Assembly: GCF_963378105.1 (NCBI RefSeq)
Contig: NZ_OY726398.1
Span: 2,480,001-2,544,000, forward strand
Reading direction: 5' to 3'
From: Mycolicibacter sp. MU0102
Lineage (GTDB): Bacteria > Actinomycetota > Actinomycetes > Mycobacteriales > Mycobacteriaceae
Length of the DNA stretch: 64,000 nucleotides
Shown: in pieces, positions 63,273-64,000 of the stretch
Layout of the letters: every line of letters starts with the position of its first letter
How positions within the stretch are numbered: the stretch's first letter is position 1
The notes under the pieces: generated by a model
Told to the model about the DNA's origin: nothing
Database searches by the model: none
The model's input: only the letters and a program-made list of their open reading frames with translations
Program-made: the position numbers and the translations under genes

Positions 63273-64000
63273 TAGTGCGGCACCAAACTCAGCAGCAGAT
63301 CGGGTCCGATCTGCTCCATGGTGTCGAATCGCCAGCGCAGCGCCCGGGCAATGTTGGGCACGCCGACATCGTCGACGGCGGTGACCGGTCCGCCCAGCAG
63401 GATCGGTGCCACGTAGGCCAGGATGCGGTCGATCGCTCCCGCTCGCAGGAATGCCCCGGCCAGCGTGGGGCCGCCCTCGAGCAGCACGTCGGTGCGGTCT
63501 GAGAGGGCCCGCAGTACCTCCGCCGGGTCGTGGGTGCGGATCACCATGGTGCGCGAGTCGTCGTTGAGCACGTGCGCGTCTGCGGAGATCTCACGCCGGC
63601 CCACCACCACCCGCAGCGGTTGACGTTCGGCCAGGGTGCCGTCGGGCAGCCGGGCGGTAAGTGTGGGGTCGTCGACGAGCACGGTGCCGGTGCCGACCAC
63701 GATGGCGTCGGCTGCCGCTCGGCGACGGTGCAGGTCGGCCCGTGCCGCCTCGCTGGTGATCCACTGGCTGGAACCGTCCGCGGCCGCGCTGCGACCGTCG
63801 ATGCTGGTGGCGTACTTCCAGGTGACGTGCGGCCGGCCGGTGCGTTGCTTGTGCAGCCACTCCCGAAGCGGCCCGGTGTTCACGGCCGTGGCCTGCACCC
63901 CGGAGGTCACCTGCACGCCCGCGTCGGCCAATCGTGCCGCCCCGCCCCCCGCGTCCGGGTTGGGGTCGTCGACGGCGTAGACCACCTGTGCGACCCCGGC
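63272..64000 (-). CDS. ribD: Riboflavin biosynthesis protein RibD, 3' part
   Basis: About 240 C-terminal residues; the N-terminal deaminase domain lies beyond the right edge. Visible is the reductase domain: TWKYATSIDGRSAAADGSSQ, VGTGTVLVDDPTLTARL, RVVVGRREI and DVLLEGGPTLAGAFLRAGAI, ending PILLGGPVTAVDDVG. Reduces the ribosylaminopyrimidine intermediate. Called ribG (Rv1409) in M. tuberculosis. Confidence 0.95.
   Translation of the reverse strand, partial: AGVAQVVYAVDDPNPDAGGGAARLADAGVQVTSGVQATAVNTGPLREWLHKQRTGRPHVTWKYATSIDGRSAAADGSSQWITSEAARADLHRRRAAADAIVVGTGTVLVDDPTLTARLPDGTLAERQPLRVVVGRREISADAHVLNDDSRTMVIRTHDPAEVLRALSDRTDVLLEGGPTLAGAFLRAGAIDRILAYVAPILLGGPVTAVDDVGVPNIARALRWRFDTMEQIGPDLLLSLVPH

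Overview
This window is a chromosomal segment from a high-GC actinobacterium of the family Mycobacteriaceae. The gene order follows the Mycobacterium tuberculosis H37Rv interval Rv1409-Rv1488, as I remember it, read in the opposite direction: the left end is Rv1488 and the right end is ribD/Rv1409. PPE proteins, MoxR1/RipA/RipB, LprG/P55, MptB and the FabG1-InhA pair all point to a mycobacterium. SufB has no intein, and the usual PE_PGRS genes are replaced by two PPE genes. I therefore infer a non-tuberculous species, which I cannot name.

Layout. 1-4.9 kb: SPFH/NfeD pair, a convergent hypothetical gene (Rv1486c type), then hemH-inhA-fabG1 (FAS-II and haem synthesis). 5-11.2 kb: the envelope cluster ripA-ripB-moxR1-DUF58-VWA with the membrane gene Rv1476. 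11.3-14.8 kb: aconitase and its TetR repressor AcnR, with an AcnR-type operator. 14.8-18.1 kb: small HTH protein, ABC-F ATPase, EchA12, thioredoxin. 18.3-21.6 kb: an accessory stretch holding a duplicated-domain secreted protein, a Tat-exported lipoprotein amidohydrolase and a zinc-ribbon metallo-beta-lactamase-fold protein. 21.6-28.1 kb: the complete suf operon sufR-B-D-C-S-U-T with a SufR operator. 28.2-34.3 kb: mptB, an ABC exporter, ctaA, an ATP-grasp-like protein and qor. 34.3-37.6 kb: two tandem PPE-PPW genes. 37.7-46.2 kb: Nudix, ctaB, and the pentose phosphate run tkt-tal-zwf2-opcA-pgl. 46.3-49.6 kb: secG and tpi-pgk-gap. 49.7-52.9 kb: a DUF3556-like membrane protein and a DUF222/HNH (13E12-type) protein. 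53-58 kb: uvrC-rapZ-yvcK-whiA. 58-64 kb: PH-domain protein, ribH, ribBA, ribE, lprG-P55 and the 3' part of ribD.

How the genes work together. Most of the window is core metabolism and envelope biology: Fe-S cluster assembly under SufR, riboflavin synthesis, central carbon flux (PPP plus triose glycolysis), haem a synthesis (ctaA/ctaB/hemH), mycolate elongation (FabG1/InhA) and peptidoglycan cleavage (RipA/RipB). The most informative non-coding content is regulatory. There are apparent operators for AcnR and SufR next to their own regulator genes, MtrA-like repeats before ripA, and an unusually clear series of promoters whose -10 hexamer lies 6-8 nt before the start codon (leaderless transcripts). 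One of these drives a ten-codon leader peptide whose stop overlaps the start of a PPE gene. Long imperfect hairpins lie in several intergenic gaps.

No tRNA, rRNA, CRISPR array, insertion sequence or prophage was seen, and no gap without a gene exceeds about 260 bp.
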